In this document: positions 55,407-63,829 of the stretch, piece after piece | Layout of the letters: each line of letters starts with the position of its first letter | How positions within the stretch are numbered: position 1 is the stretch's first letter | From: Pirellulales bacterium | GTDB taxonomy: Bacteria > Planctomycetota > Planctomycetia > Pirellulales > JAEUIK01 | Length of the DNA: 64,000 bases | Reading direction: 5' to 3' | Assembly: GCA_019694435.1 (NCBI GenBank) | Contig: JAIBBZ010000009.1 | Span: forward strand, 62,001 to 126,000 | The notes under the pieces: model-generated | Database searches by the model: none | Told to the model about the DNA's origin: nothing | What the model saw: the letters and a program-made list of their open reading frames with translations, nothing else | Made by a program: the position numbers and the translations under genes

Positions 55407-55529
55407 GGACCGAGTGAACCTGGGTCTCGGATCGGGCAGCCTGGAAGCGGCCGTCTGTGCGCTCAGGACACGCCCTCCTGAGCATGCACAATGGTAGCCG
55501 GTGTCTGTCACGCCGCCGAGCGATCCAAA

Positions 55530-56015
55530 TCATCGGGCCAACGGTGCCAGCTTTTCGTCGGTAGCCGACCCAGTAGCCGGCTCCGGTGCATGCGCTGGTT
55601 CGGCTTGTTGTTGCGCAACTCGTGGCCGCTGGAGAGAGGCCGACATTTCCCGCCGGATTTCCTGTATTTGTGTCTGGATTTGCTTCAGTTCATCAACTTC
55701 GGTTTGCGGAGACTGCGTTTGATAAATCGTAAGAAGCAATACGCCAATACCGGCCCAGAATGCGGCGGCCAAGCCCTGTCCGTGCTTCAAGTCCTCTTTG
55801 TGCGCCGGGTTACCGTCGAGCCACGGGTAAAGGTAGGAATACTCAACAATAAACCAAATCGGTGGGCCGAATGTCCACACGATCGCATTTAGCATGCGCC
55901 AGAACTCACTAGTCGGAGACCCATAGGCTTTAAAGGCTCCAATGATGGCGATGAGTAGGCCGCCGCTGGAGACCAAGGTGCGGATGCGCCACAAATTCCG
56001 CTCTTTACCTGACAT
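55530..56015 (-). CDS. Hypothetical three-helix membrane protein
   Basis: The 161-residue product has three hydrophobic helices (TLVSSGGLLIAIIGAF, AIVWTFGPPIWFIVEYSYLY, LAAAFWAGIGVLLLTIY), then a soluble coiled tail (EVDELKQIQTQIQEIRREM). No family is recognised. ATG 56015 fits the first helix; GGGAG is about 12 nt upstream, and the frame continues to 56084 without a better start. It is convergent with dnaE2 and lies between it and the integrase remnant, in AT-richer accessory-looking DNA. Confidence 0.6.
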   Translation of the reverse strand: MSGKERNLWRIRTLVSSGGLLIAIIGAFKAYGSPTSEFWRMLNAIVWTFGPPIWFIVEYSYLYPWLDGNPAHKEDLKHGQGLAAAFWAGIGVLLLTIYQTQSPQTEVDELKQIQTQIQEIRREMSASLQRPRVAQQQAEPAHAPEPATGSATDEKLAPLAR

Positions 56016-56199
56016 TGTTATTGCATGCTCCCTAGTTCCGGCCCGAACTTGTTTATAGGATAACCAACGTAACACCTGTAGCATACAAGGATGTCAGCCC
56101 ATCTGCAGGCGGCCGAACCTCGGAAGTCGCAATTTGCGCCTATATCAGTTTCTCGCTGAGTGACAGGCTGTTTCCGCCTGACGCGCATCGCCTTGTCGA

Positions 56200-56315
56200 G
56201 CGAGAACGTCAGCGGGGCTGCGAAGGCCGCATTCTCCTCGTTTTTGGGGTGAAAACCATCGTGGTGCGTACGTCCTCGTGGCCGATAGGTAGACCTGTAT
56301 CGCATCCGGCCAACA
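56200..56315 (-). pseudogene. Tyrosine recombinase (integron-integrase-like) C-terminal remnant
   Basis: The reverse strand encodes, across shifted frames, the end of a tyrosine recombinase. One frame gives GHEDVRTTMVFT, the helix with the box II residues around GHxxVxTTMxYTH (the catalytic Tyr is changed to Phe here). A second frame then continues KRGECGLRSPADVLARQGDA, which matches the GVRSPLD-type end of integron integrases. At least one frameshift separates them and upstream sequence is scrambled, so it is not active. The rest of 56016-56603 holds no gene I recognise. Confidence 0.7.
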
Positions 56316-56603
56316 TTGCGACTCACGCAAGTTGTAACGTCGAAGTTCCTTGATTTCGATGGAGTGAAGTCGCGGTGCTCATTGCTTAAGGACGAACCGT
56401 CCTAGGCTGAATGTGCCAGGACAAGAAGGCCGCAGCAAACACGACTATCCGATTCTGCTTCGCAAGTTGTGCAAAACAGGGTGAATCTCTGGCGGTCTTG
56501 CGCGGAGCAAAATGCCCTGCAACTCACAACGAAATACGAGCAGCGCGACACGAGTGCCAGCTCGTCAACGTTCTCTGCTGCATGACCATCCGCCCGTCGC
56601 CGC

Positions 56604-57494
56604 TCAATCGAGCCGGATCGTCCCGAGCACTGCCAGGTGGTCGGTGATTTGGGGGCCGGCGAGGTCGAGGATCGTCGATTCGGCCCGCACGTCGCCGAAC
56701 GTCAGGAGGTAGTCGATCCGCTTGTTTGGCTGCTGGTCGTTGCGAGTCGTCGTGGTGAGTGCGCCGGGCCGCTGCTGATAGGTGTCGCGGGCGCCGTCGA
56801 GCTGTTTGAAAATCACCTCGTAGGCCGCCGCGTCGGTCGAGCGGATGTTGAAGTCGCCGGCCAGGACGGCCATCTCGTCCCGCCGGTCGCCGACGAATTT
56901 ACGGATGAACTCGCGGCATTCGCGGAGCTGATCGGGCTGGACCGACGGATCGCGCTTGCCGCCCGCCTGCAGGTGCGTCGTGAACACCGCCACGCTGCGG
57001 CCGTGCTTCGTCAGCCGGACGCCGACGATCCCTTTGCGAGCCAGCTTGTCGGCGCCGATCCCGCGGGTGAATTCCTGGTAGGCGAAATCCTCGAGCGGCA
57101 GTTGACTGAACACCATCAACCCCGAGGCCTGCATCACGGCCACGCCGGCGCCGAGGTCCGGCGCGTGCTTGACGTGAGGATACTTTGCGGCCAGGTCCTG
57201 GATCAGCCGATCGCGTGCCTTGACCGACCAGATCTCCTGCAACAGCACGACGTCGGGATCGTCCTCGAGCTCGATCAGGGCCTGCGCCAACCTTGCCGCC
57301 CGCTCGGTTTCGTCGGCCAGAATCTCCTGCTTCTTCTCCTTGAGCTTCTCGGGATAGAGCGCGAGGACCTGCTGCGGAAAAATGCCGGCGTTGTTGGACA
57401 GGACCCTGAGGCTGTTGTCGGCCGTCGACGGCTCGTCGGCCCATGCGCTGCTCGCAACAACCAACACCATCCCGGCCGCCAACAACACTCGCAT
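56604..57494 (-). CDS. Exported sphingomyelinase-type phosphodiesterase (EEP family)
   Basis: A 296-residue exported enzyme of the endonuclease/exonuclease/phosphatase superfamily. A signal peptide (MRVLLAAGMVLVVASSAWA) precedes NNAGIF, DVVLLQEIW with the metal-binding Glu87, ADKLARKGIVGVRL, TTHLQAGG, AVLAGDFNI and ITDHLAV with His286. The order, spacing and the ERAARLAQAL, DRLIQDLAAKYP segments match bacterial neutral sphingomyelinases more closely than DNase I types. It would cleave sphingomyelin-like or other phosphodiesters outside the cell. ATG 57494 has AGGAG about 10 nt upstream. Last of three same-strand exported enzymes. Confidence 0.85.
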   Translation of the reverse strand: MRVLLAAGMVLVVASSAWADEPSTADNSLRVLSNNAGIFPQQVLALYPEKLKEKKQEILADETERAARLAQALIELEDDPDVVLLQEIWSVKARDRLIQDLAAKYPHVKHAPDLGAGVAVMQASGLMVFSQLPLEDFAYQEFTRGIGADKLARKGIVGVRLTKHGRSVAVFTTHLQAGGKRDPSVQPDQLRECREFIRKFVGDRRDEMAVLAGDFNIRSTDAAAYEVIFKQLDGARDTYQQRPGALTTTTRNDQQPNKRIDYLLTFGDVRAESTILDLAGPQITDHLAVLGTIRLD

Positions 57495-57655
57495 GACGTC
57501 AAACTCCTCTCCGCAAAGTCGCGATGATCTCTGTCGCGACGGACTCCGTCGCACGCGAATGCCGCCCGGAGGCACTGCGACCGCCATGCAATACGTCGTC
57601 ATTTTGGGATTGCGTCCCTGCAATCTAGCAGCCCCTTGAATTCTTCAACGGGATG

Positions 57656-59686
57656 CTAGGGTCGATCGACGAGCCGCCAGTGCTCGTCGAAAAACCCGGC
57701 GGCGACGATTTCGCCGGGCCCCCGGCTCGTCGCAGGGACGCGCGTATCGACCAACGCCCAATCGGGGAGCTTGGGCACTTGTCGCGCGTTGCTCAAATAG
57801 TCGTACTCGCGAAAGGTGAAGCCGCTGTTCAGCACGACGTAGCGTCGCGGGTTCAGCGGATTGGGGTAAATCAAGACCGGCATCACGGCCTCGACCGCAT
57901 AGCTTTGCTGCCCGACATGCAACTGTTCTTGCTCCCAGCGAATAGGAAGCTGATCGGCGATCCGGGCCAGCACGCGATTGCTTTGCGGGTCGCCCCAGAG
58001 GACCAGGTTGCTGTCGGCAATGTCGGCATCCGTCAGGGCCGTGTCGTCCTTCACGCGCGCGTCGCCGCGGAATTGCTTCCGCCAATGCTCGATCGCGTGC
58101 TTCATTTCGGCATCGACCCAGGCGGCCGTCCGCTCGTGCGGCGTCGAGCCCGTCGGGCGCACCATGACGAACGAATCGAGGAACGCATCGTCAATCGGCC
58201 CCTGCAGGCCGGGGATCTTGCGCAGCGGATCGTCGCCCCCCGGCGGACCGACGCGCCAACCGTCGGCCGACTTGTGAAAGTCGGCCACCCAGGAACGGTC
58301 GGTTTGCACGGCGGGCGCTTCGAGCGCGTAGCCGTCGATCTGCACTGTCGGATGCTGGGTGTTGTCCAGGGGGCAGCCGCCGCTGGGCATCGATATCCGC
58401 AGCGCCGATACGTTCCCGGTTGCCACCTTCACCGTATGCGCGTCGATGATCTCGGCGTCGACGCGGGCACGCTTCCAGTGTTCCTCAAGGCCCTCGAGGC
58501 GGATCCAGAGACACTCGGGATAACGGAGCGTGAACGTCGTAAACCGCACCCGCTGCGGCACCGGGTTTCGACCGCGGGCCACGATCGCATCGATGCGGCG
58601 GTTGATCTCTTCCTTGGCTTGCGGGTGATACGAATGGGCCGTGTTGGGCCCGATCACGTGTGTCAGTTCCATGCCCTCGGCACGCAGGGCGGTAGCCATG
58701 ATGTCGGCGGCCTGCTTTTGCCGATCGACTTCCCCGCTGTACGCCACGGTCGGACAGTTGAACAGGTTCGCCGCATAGTCGGTGCAATCGTAGAGCTGCC
58801 AAAGCGTTTGCTCGTACCAGGGCGGGGCCACCTGTTCGCTTTGAAACACCCGCAGGAACTCGCGCGTCTCGGCGAAACCGGCTCCCGGCGCTGCGGCCGC
58901 GAACCGACCCGGGTAGTGCACGGCGAACTGCCAGCAAGCGGCGCCGCCCATCGAAAAGCCGCGAATCACGACGCGATTGTCGTCGATCGGGTAGCGCCGC
59001 TTGACGTCTGCGAGCGCTTCGAAGAGATCGATCTCGCCGGCGAATTTGTTGGCGTTGCAATAGCGGCCGTAAAGATGCACGACGAACGCGTCGGGGGGCG
59101 TGAACTGGCCCGGGGACGAGTCCGCGATAAAGTTCAGCTCGCTGAGCGTCTCGCCTCGGCCATGGCACCAGAAATCGAGCCGATGCGCACGTTCGCTCGC
59201 GGGGTCATAACCCGGCGGAATCACGATCCGGTAGGGCTGAATCGAACCGTCGATCTTCGAGACGTAGGCGTGCACTCGCACGGCCTGCGTCGCAATCGCT
59301 TTCCCGTCATCGAGCCGCTCTCCCTTGGCGAGCAGGCTTGCCAGCTCCTCGCCGCGCGCGAGTAGTCTGTCGGCGACCTCGATCTCGCGAGGCTGGAAGA
59401 ATTCGCCGTACTGCAGCGCGTAGCGCACCGCCTTGGCATAGATTTCGACATCCGGCAACTGGGCGACCAGCTCGGGGTGCTCGCGCCCTTGATCGCGCAA
59501 GGCGGCGAGCTGGGAGTCGAGGTGGGCCAGCGCTCCCTGCAATCGCTCGGCGTCTTCGGGCGCGACCGCGATGCCCGCCGGAGGTACCGGCCGCACCGTG
59601 CCTGCGTTGTTGTCGGCCGGTCCATCGGCCCTGGCGATTGCCATCGCGGTCATCGCCAGCACGGCAGCCAGGCAGATACTCTTCAT
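57656..59686 (-). CDS. Exported alpha/beta-hydrolase (prolyl-oligopeptidase-like)
   Basis: A 676-residue exported protein. The signal segment is MKSICLAAVLAMTAMAIARA. An N-terminal helical region is followed by an alpha/beta-hydrolase core: HRLDFWCHGRGETLSEL, the nucleophile elbow RGFSMGGAACWQFAV, CPTVAYSGEVDRQKQAA and NTAHSYHP, which would supply Asp and His. A long C-terminal beta-rich part follows (VKVATGNVSALRISMPSGG). Similar planctomycete proteins are annotated as prolyl oligopeptidase or carboxylesterase family. Substrate unknown. ATG 59686 has weak GGTGAT upstream. It lies between the ceramidase-family and phosphodiesterase genes on the same strand. Confidence 0.85.
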   Translation of the reverse strand: MKSICLAAVLAMTAMAIARADGPADNNAGTVRPVPPAGIAVAPEDAERLQGALAHLDSQLAALRDQGREHPELVAQLPDVEIYAKAVRYALQYGEFFQPREIEVADRLLARGEELASLLAKGERLDDGKAIATQAVRVHAYVSKIDGSIQPYRIVIPPGYDPASERAHRLDFWCHGRGETLSELNFIADSSPGQFTPPDAFVVHLYGRYCNANKFAGEIDLFEALADVKRRYPIDDNRVVIRGFSMGGAACWQFAVHYPGRFAAAAPGAGFAETREFLRVFQSEQVAPPWYEQTLWQLYDCTDYAANLFNCPTVAYSGEVDRQKQAADIMATALRAEGMELTHVIGPNTAHSYHPQAKEEINRRIDAIVARGRNPVPQRVRFTTFTLRYPECLWIRLEGLEEHWKRARVDAEIIDAHTVKVATGNVSALRISMPSGGCPLDNTQHPTVQIDGYALEAPAVQTDRSWVADFHKSADGWRVGPPGGDDPLRKIPGLQGPIDDAFLDSFVMVRPTGSTPHERTAAWVDAEMKHAIEHWRKQFRGDARVKDDTALTDADIADSNLVLWGDPQSNRVLARIADQLPIRWEQEQLHVGQQSYAVEAVMPVLIYPNPLNPRRYVVLNSGFTFREYDYLSNARQVPKLPDWALVDTRVPATSRGPGEIVAAGFFDEHWRLVDRP

Positions 59687-59892
59687 GCAAATCACCAGGG
59701 CCGAGAAGTGGGATCGAAAGCCGAGGAAAGGCACATGTTAGCCCATGCCGCATCGCCGGGCGACAACGCGCCGACGTCCTCGGCGCACCGCTCCGCCCGC
59801 GCGCAACGAGCTACCTAAACGGCTATCCGGCGATCCGCCGGCCGTCTTCGCCATGCGTACGGAGGTGCTGGCGCAGAACGCTGCCAGTGGGC

Positions 59893-61200
59893 CTATTTGC
59901 CGCCGGCGGCTCCCGGACGCGGCGAATCGGTAATCAGCTTCATCGCGTGCTCGATCAGCAATTCGCCGGTCATCTCGCCCAGCGAAGTCTGCGAGATGTA
60001 GTCGTAGCGCTCGAAGCTTTTGAAGTCGACCTTGGTGAGGATGTAGCCGAAGGCGTCGTTCGTCAGGCCGAACAGCAAATTGTGTTCGCCCTTCATCTGC
60101 CGCTTGAGATAGAAGCCGATGTTGGGAAGCGCCTCGCCCGGGATCGTCAGGATCTGCGCGTTGCCCACGTTTACGAGGTTCATCCGCGTGGTGATCGACT
60201 TGTCGTCGTTGTGCGGATACTTGAGCGGCGAACCCTGAATGATCAGCCACATCAGCCGCGACTCGACCGGGAACTTGGCTGCGAGCGCATAGCAGGCCAA
60301 GGGCGGATCGGCCTGCGGCTTGGCATCTTTCACGATCCGCTCGGCCTCGGACGCCATCAGCTTGCCGATCCGCAGGCACTCCTCCCAGGTCCGCGCATCG
60401 TGCCAACGCGCCTTGGCCGGGTCCGACGGCTGGTCGAGCAGCCGGTTGTCGGCCGTGATCATGCCCCCTTGCGCACCGTTGAAGAACAGCCCCATGCCAC
60501 CGAGATCGGCTTCGAGTTGATCGCACAACGGGCCGACCAGGTCGGGGCTGAGCACGCCCAGCTCGTTGCCGAGCACTTCGGGATGAATCGCGTAGTTGAC
60601 CAGCGTGCCGATCGACTTACCGTCGGACGCGACCGCTTGAATGACGCTCATTCGCGGGTCGTACAACTCGGGAGCGTAATAGTTGTAGGCGATCTTCCCT
60701 TGAGCCTCGCCCGTGGCAATCTTCAACTCGGCCGGCTGCAGGTGATCGAGCGCCTCGTTGATCGCTTTGGCCGCCTGGTTGCAGACGAAGTCCATGTATT
60801 CGAGGTTGCCCGACACTTTGCCGTCGAAACCGGGAAACCCGTAGCAGTCCGGTGCGCTGTGCGTGTGCGTCGAGCCGATCAGGATGTTCTCGGCCGGGAT
60901 TCGCGGCACCTGCTTGTGCACCCGCGCACACAGCACCGAGGGGAACCCGAGCAGATCGAGCTGCACGAACGCCACGCGGGTGTCGCCCTGTTCGAACACG
61001 ATGGCCCGGGCCGTCAGATCGCCTTGTTTCGACTTGGACGGTTTGCCCGGGCCGACACCGCCGGAGATCGGCAACAGCGGGTCGGGCGTGATGATCGCCT
61101 TGCCGACGCCGGCCTTAAACTCGGCGTGCGCGAGCGATGCCATCGAAACCAAGGAAGTTGAAACAACGAAGAGCAAGCTCAGCGTGACGATTCGCCGCAT
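59893..61200 (-). CDS. Exported neutral/alkaline ceramidase-family protein
   Basis: A 435-residue exported protein with signal MRRIVTLSLLFVVSTSLVSM. The mature part starts AEFKAGVGKAIITPDPLLPISG, the typical neutral ceramidase opening, followed by VQLDLLGFP, the metal-site GSTHTHSAPD at 109-118, NYAIHPEVLG and FFNGAQGGM. In characterised ceramidases the last block contains the nucleophilic serine (GDVSP); here it reads GGMIT, so ceramide hydrolysis is not assured. The protein is shorter than classical enzymes and lacks the C-terminal Ig domain. ATG 61200 has AAGGTG about 8 nt upstream. Confidence 0.85.
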   Translation of the reverse strand: MRRIVTLSLLFVVSTSLVSMASLAHAEFKAGVGKAIITPDPLLPISGGVGPGKPSKSKQGDLTARAIVFEQGDTRVAFVQLDLLGFPSVLCARVHKQVPRIPAENILIGSTHTHSAPDCYGFPGFDGKVSGNLEYMDFVCNQAAKAINEALDHLQPAELKIATGEAQGKIAYNYYAPELYDPRMSVIQAVASDGKSIGTLVNYAIHPEVLGNELGVLSPDLVGPLCDQLEADLGGMGLFFNGAQGGMITADNRLLDQPSDPAKARWHDARTWEECLRIGKLMASEAERIVKDAKPQADPPLACYALAAKFPVESRLMWLIIQGSPLKYPHNDDKSITTRMNLVNVGNAQILTIPGEALPNIGFYLKRQMKGEHNLLFGLTNDAFGYILTKVDFKSFERYDYISQTSLGEMTGELLIEHAMKLITDSPRPGAAGGK

Positions 61201-61333
61201 GATGCACACCTTAGAGTACGAGGACAACGGACGCGATTGCGGGCGATTATAGGTTCGCCGCAGCCGAATTGCTCGCCCGGGTGCGCAATACTCTCGGGCC
61301 AGCCGAATGACGCCGGGGCAGGGCCGGCGGCGG

Positions 61334-62458
61334 CTAGTAGATCAGCCCGCCGCGCAACAGCAGGGTGTCGTCCGGCGAAAAGTTGCCGGCGTCGCTGAGA
61401 TATTCGACCTCGCGGCCGAACACGTAACCAATTTCGGTCCGCGTGGACAGGCCCGTCGTAACCTGGCGCTCCAGGCCCAGCAGCAGTCGATAATCACGCA
61501 GCGTGGCGACGTCTTCGGTTCCATTGGCCCGCAGAATCGCATACGAGCCGCCGCCGAATTCGGTGCCCACGTACCACCACCACTGCGCGTCGCCGGGGGG
61601 CCCCAGCGCCCAGGCCACGCGCGGGCGCGGGAAGAGCAGCTCGACCTTGGTCATGCCGTCGGGACTGTTCCACATGAAGCCGGCCGCCGGCAGCAGGCTC
61701 ACGTCCTCGCGATCGAGATAGACCACACCGAGCAGGAACTTGGTCGTTTCGGACCAGTTATAGATGCCGATGCCGCGGCCCTGAATCCGCAGTCCGCGAG
61801 AATCGCCCGATTGGAAGTCGCTATAGAGCCACGGTGCGATGGCCAGGTCGGCCGTCCAACGCTCGTTAATGGGAGTCAGCCAGCGAAACTCGACGCCGGT
61901 GTCGTACAGCCGTGCGGGCAGATCGCTGACGGTCGGGCCGTCGAGATAGTGCACCGCGAAGCCAGGCGACACCAGAAACGGCGGCCACACGCCGGGAATT
62001 GGCACCGCCAGTGTGGCGCGTGCATCGAGCGTCGAAATGCCGAGCCCCTCGGAACCGCCTCCCGCGAGCCACGTGCCGGTAAAGCTCGCCCGCTGCAGCA
62101 TGCCTTCTTTAGCGCCCGGCGGAGTGAGGCGACTTTGGGTCAGGGCATTCGGCGCGGCCGGCGCCGGCCCGGCGTAAACCGGCGGCTCGACCGGCTCTGG
62201 ACCGAGCCACTCTTGCTGGGGCGCCATGCCGCTGACGCGCTCGATGCCCGAGGCCGCCACGGACGTCTGCCCGGCCTGAGCGAGCGGCATTTGCTGAGGC
62301 AACGCGACCGCCGCAGGAGGCGGCGCAAAGAGCGACGGCGGCGTGGCCGCGGGGAACTGCTGCGCAGCGGCGTGGGGCATGCCGATCGCCAGACAGGCGA
62401 TCAACCACCGCGCTGGCGTGGCTCCGGCGGCGCGGGCCTGGGAAATGAGGCGGCGCAT
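61334..62458 (-). CDS. Outer-membrane beta-barrel-like protein, copy 2 (DUF6268-like)
   Basis: The 374-residue product starts MRRLISQARAAGATPARWLI, a signal-like segment followed by a proline/glutamine-rich linker (PQQMPLAQAGQ). The C-terminal two thirds is a repeated beta-strand pattern with aromatic residues alternating (GVWPPFLVSPGFAVHYLDGP, WWWYVGTEFGGGSYAILRA, TRTEIGYVFGREVEYL) and ends LLLRGGLIY, as in outer-membrane barrels. It is paralogous to the upstream gene (positions of GYVFxREIxY and FxxDDTxxxRxG match). ATG 62458 overlaps the preceding stop (TGATG). Confidence 0.75.
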   Translation of the reverse strand: MRRLISQARAAGATPARWLIACLAIGMPHAAAQQFPAATPPSLFAPPPAAVALPQQMPLAQAGQTSVAASGIERVSGMAPQQEWLGPEPVEPPVYAGPAPAAPNALTQSRLTPPGAKEGMLQRASFTGTWLAGGGSEGLGISTLDARATLAVPIPGVWPPFLVSPGFAVHYLDGPTVSDLPARLYDTGVEFRWLTPINERWTADLAIAPWLYSDFQSGDSRGLRIQGRGIGIYNWSETTKFLLGVVYLDREDVSLLPAAGFMWNSPDGMTKVELLFPRPRVAWALGPPGDAQWWWYVGTEFGGGSYAILRANGTEDVATLRDYRLLLGLERQVTTGLSTRTEIGYVFGREVEYLSDAGNFSPDDTLLLRGGLIY

Positions 62459-63624
62459 CAGAACGCCACGCCCGCGCGAATCATGAACGTATCGCCGGGA
62501 TCGAAATCGGTCGGGTCGACCTCGTACTTGATCTCGCGGTTGAACACATAACCGATTTCAGCCCAGCCGCGCGGACCCTGAAAACGCAGCCACTCGATGC
62601 CCAGGCGAATGCGGATATCGTTCAAGTCGAACGAGTCCTTGGTGCCCGAGGCACGGGTGATGGTCCACGAGCCGCCCCCGTATTCGCCGGCCAGGTAGAG
62701 CCAGAGATCGGTGTTGCCGACGGTGGTGAGGCGTTCGGAGAGCTTGGGATAGGGGAACACCAGCTCGTAGCGCGTGTCAGGGTCGGGTGTCCAGATCACG
62801 CCGCCGGCCGGCAGGAGTTTGACGTTGTTGCGATCGAGGTAGACGATACCGGCCGTCAGCTGCCAGGCCTGGTTGAGCGTGAGCACGCCGAGGCCCCGGC
62901 CCAGGAATCGCATGCTGTGATTGTCGAAATAGGAGAAGTCGGTATAGGCCCCGATGCGAAAGCCCAGATCGGCGCCGACGGTGGGACTGAACTGCGGCCG
63001 CCAGGCCGTATCGAGGTAGGCGTCGTAGATCTGCGCAGGCAGGTCGGGACCACCGCCGGGCGGCGTTTCCGGGCCGTCCCAAAGGTGGAGTGAAAAGCCG
63101 GGCGTAATCAAGAACGGCTGCGGTGCGCCGAACAGCGGAACCGCAAACGTGGCGGCCAGGTCCGTGTCGTTCATTTCGACGTCGAGACCGCCGTTGCCGT
63201 AGATATAGGTCTGCTGGATGCGAATTTCTTGCAGGAACTTCGTCGCGCTGGCCGGCAGCCAGCTACTGGGCTGCGTGAAATAGTTCTGCTGCGGCGCCAA
63301 GGTCGGCGGTTGCAGCGCCGGGTCGCCGTAGATGTCCCACTGCGGCGTCGGTGCCTGGATCGTGCCCGGGAGCGTCGCTCCGGGCGGCGTATAGGTCGGC
63401 GGGGTGCCTGGCGGCAGATACTGCGGTGTTCCGGGCGGCGCGTATTGCTGCGCGTAAGGCGGCGCGTAGGGTGCCGGGGTGCCCGGCGCCTCGGCCACGG
63501 GCGAGGGAAACGTCACGCGTTGGGCATTCGCGCAGGGCGACAATGCCACACAACTCCAAGCCGCGAAGAATCCGGCCCGAAGGCGTACCGAGCTCTTTGA
63601 ACGCCACGCCGCTAGCAACTGCAT
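62458..63624 (-). CDS. Outer-membrane beta-barrel-like protein, copy 1 (DUF6268-like)
   Basis: A 388-residue paralogue of the next gene on this strand. A signal segment (AGFFAAWSCVALSPCANAQR) is followed by a low-complexity linker of PPGTPQYLPPGTPP type repeats, then barrel-like strands (FAVPLFGAPQPFLITPGFSL, TDLWLYLAGEYGGGSW, WAEIGYVFNREIKYEVDP) and a C-terminal phenylalanine (MIRAGVAF), the outer-membrane insertion signal. ATG 63624 has AGGTG about 6 nt upstream. Its TGA shares a base with the ATG of the downstream copy, so the two are translationally coupled. Confidence 0.75.
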   Translation of the reverse strand: MQLLAAWRSKSSVRLRAGFFAAWSCVALSPCANAQRVTFPSPVAEAPGTPAPYAPPYAQQYAPPGTPQYLPPGTPPTYTPPGATLPGTIQAPTPQWDIYGDPALQPPTLAPQQNYFTQPSSWLPASATKFLQEIRIQQTYIYGNGGLDVEMNDTDLAATFAVPLFGAPQPFLITPGFSLHLWDGPETPPGGGPDLPAQIYDAYLDTAWRPQFSPTVGADLGFRIGAYTDFSYFDNHSMRFLGRGLGVLTLNQAWQLTAGIVYLDRNNVKLLPAGGVIWTPDPDTRYELVFPYPKLSERLTTVGNTDLWLYLAGEYGGGSWTITRASGTKDSFDLNDIRIRLGIEWLRFQGPRGWAEIGYVFNREIKYEVDPTDFDPGDTFMIRAGVAF

Positions 63625-63829
63625 CAAGGCACCTGGAGGGTTCCGGGCGAAGGTTCTTATCCGGGGCCGGAAAATGGGTCAAGGTCGATCGGCCCGTTGG
63701 GGCGCCAGCAACGCGCTCGCGCGGCGACTGTCGAGCCACGGCTCGTTGTCTTCCAGGCGCGATTCGGTACGATAGCGGCCTTGTGCCAGCGTGCGGCGTT
63801 CGCCGGCGCTTTCTGGAGTCGAGGCCCCG

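Noticed and set aside
56018-56326. 102-codon reverse ORF
   Set aside because: It only crosses the integrase remnant in a mixed frame; neither its start nor its C-terminal part shows a family match.
57653-59365. 570-codon forward ORF opposite the alpha/beta hydrolase gene
   Set aside because: Antisense shadow of a gene with signal peptide and GFSMGG nucleophile; the product has no motif.
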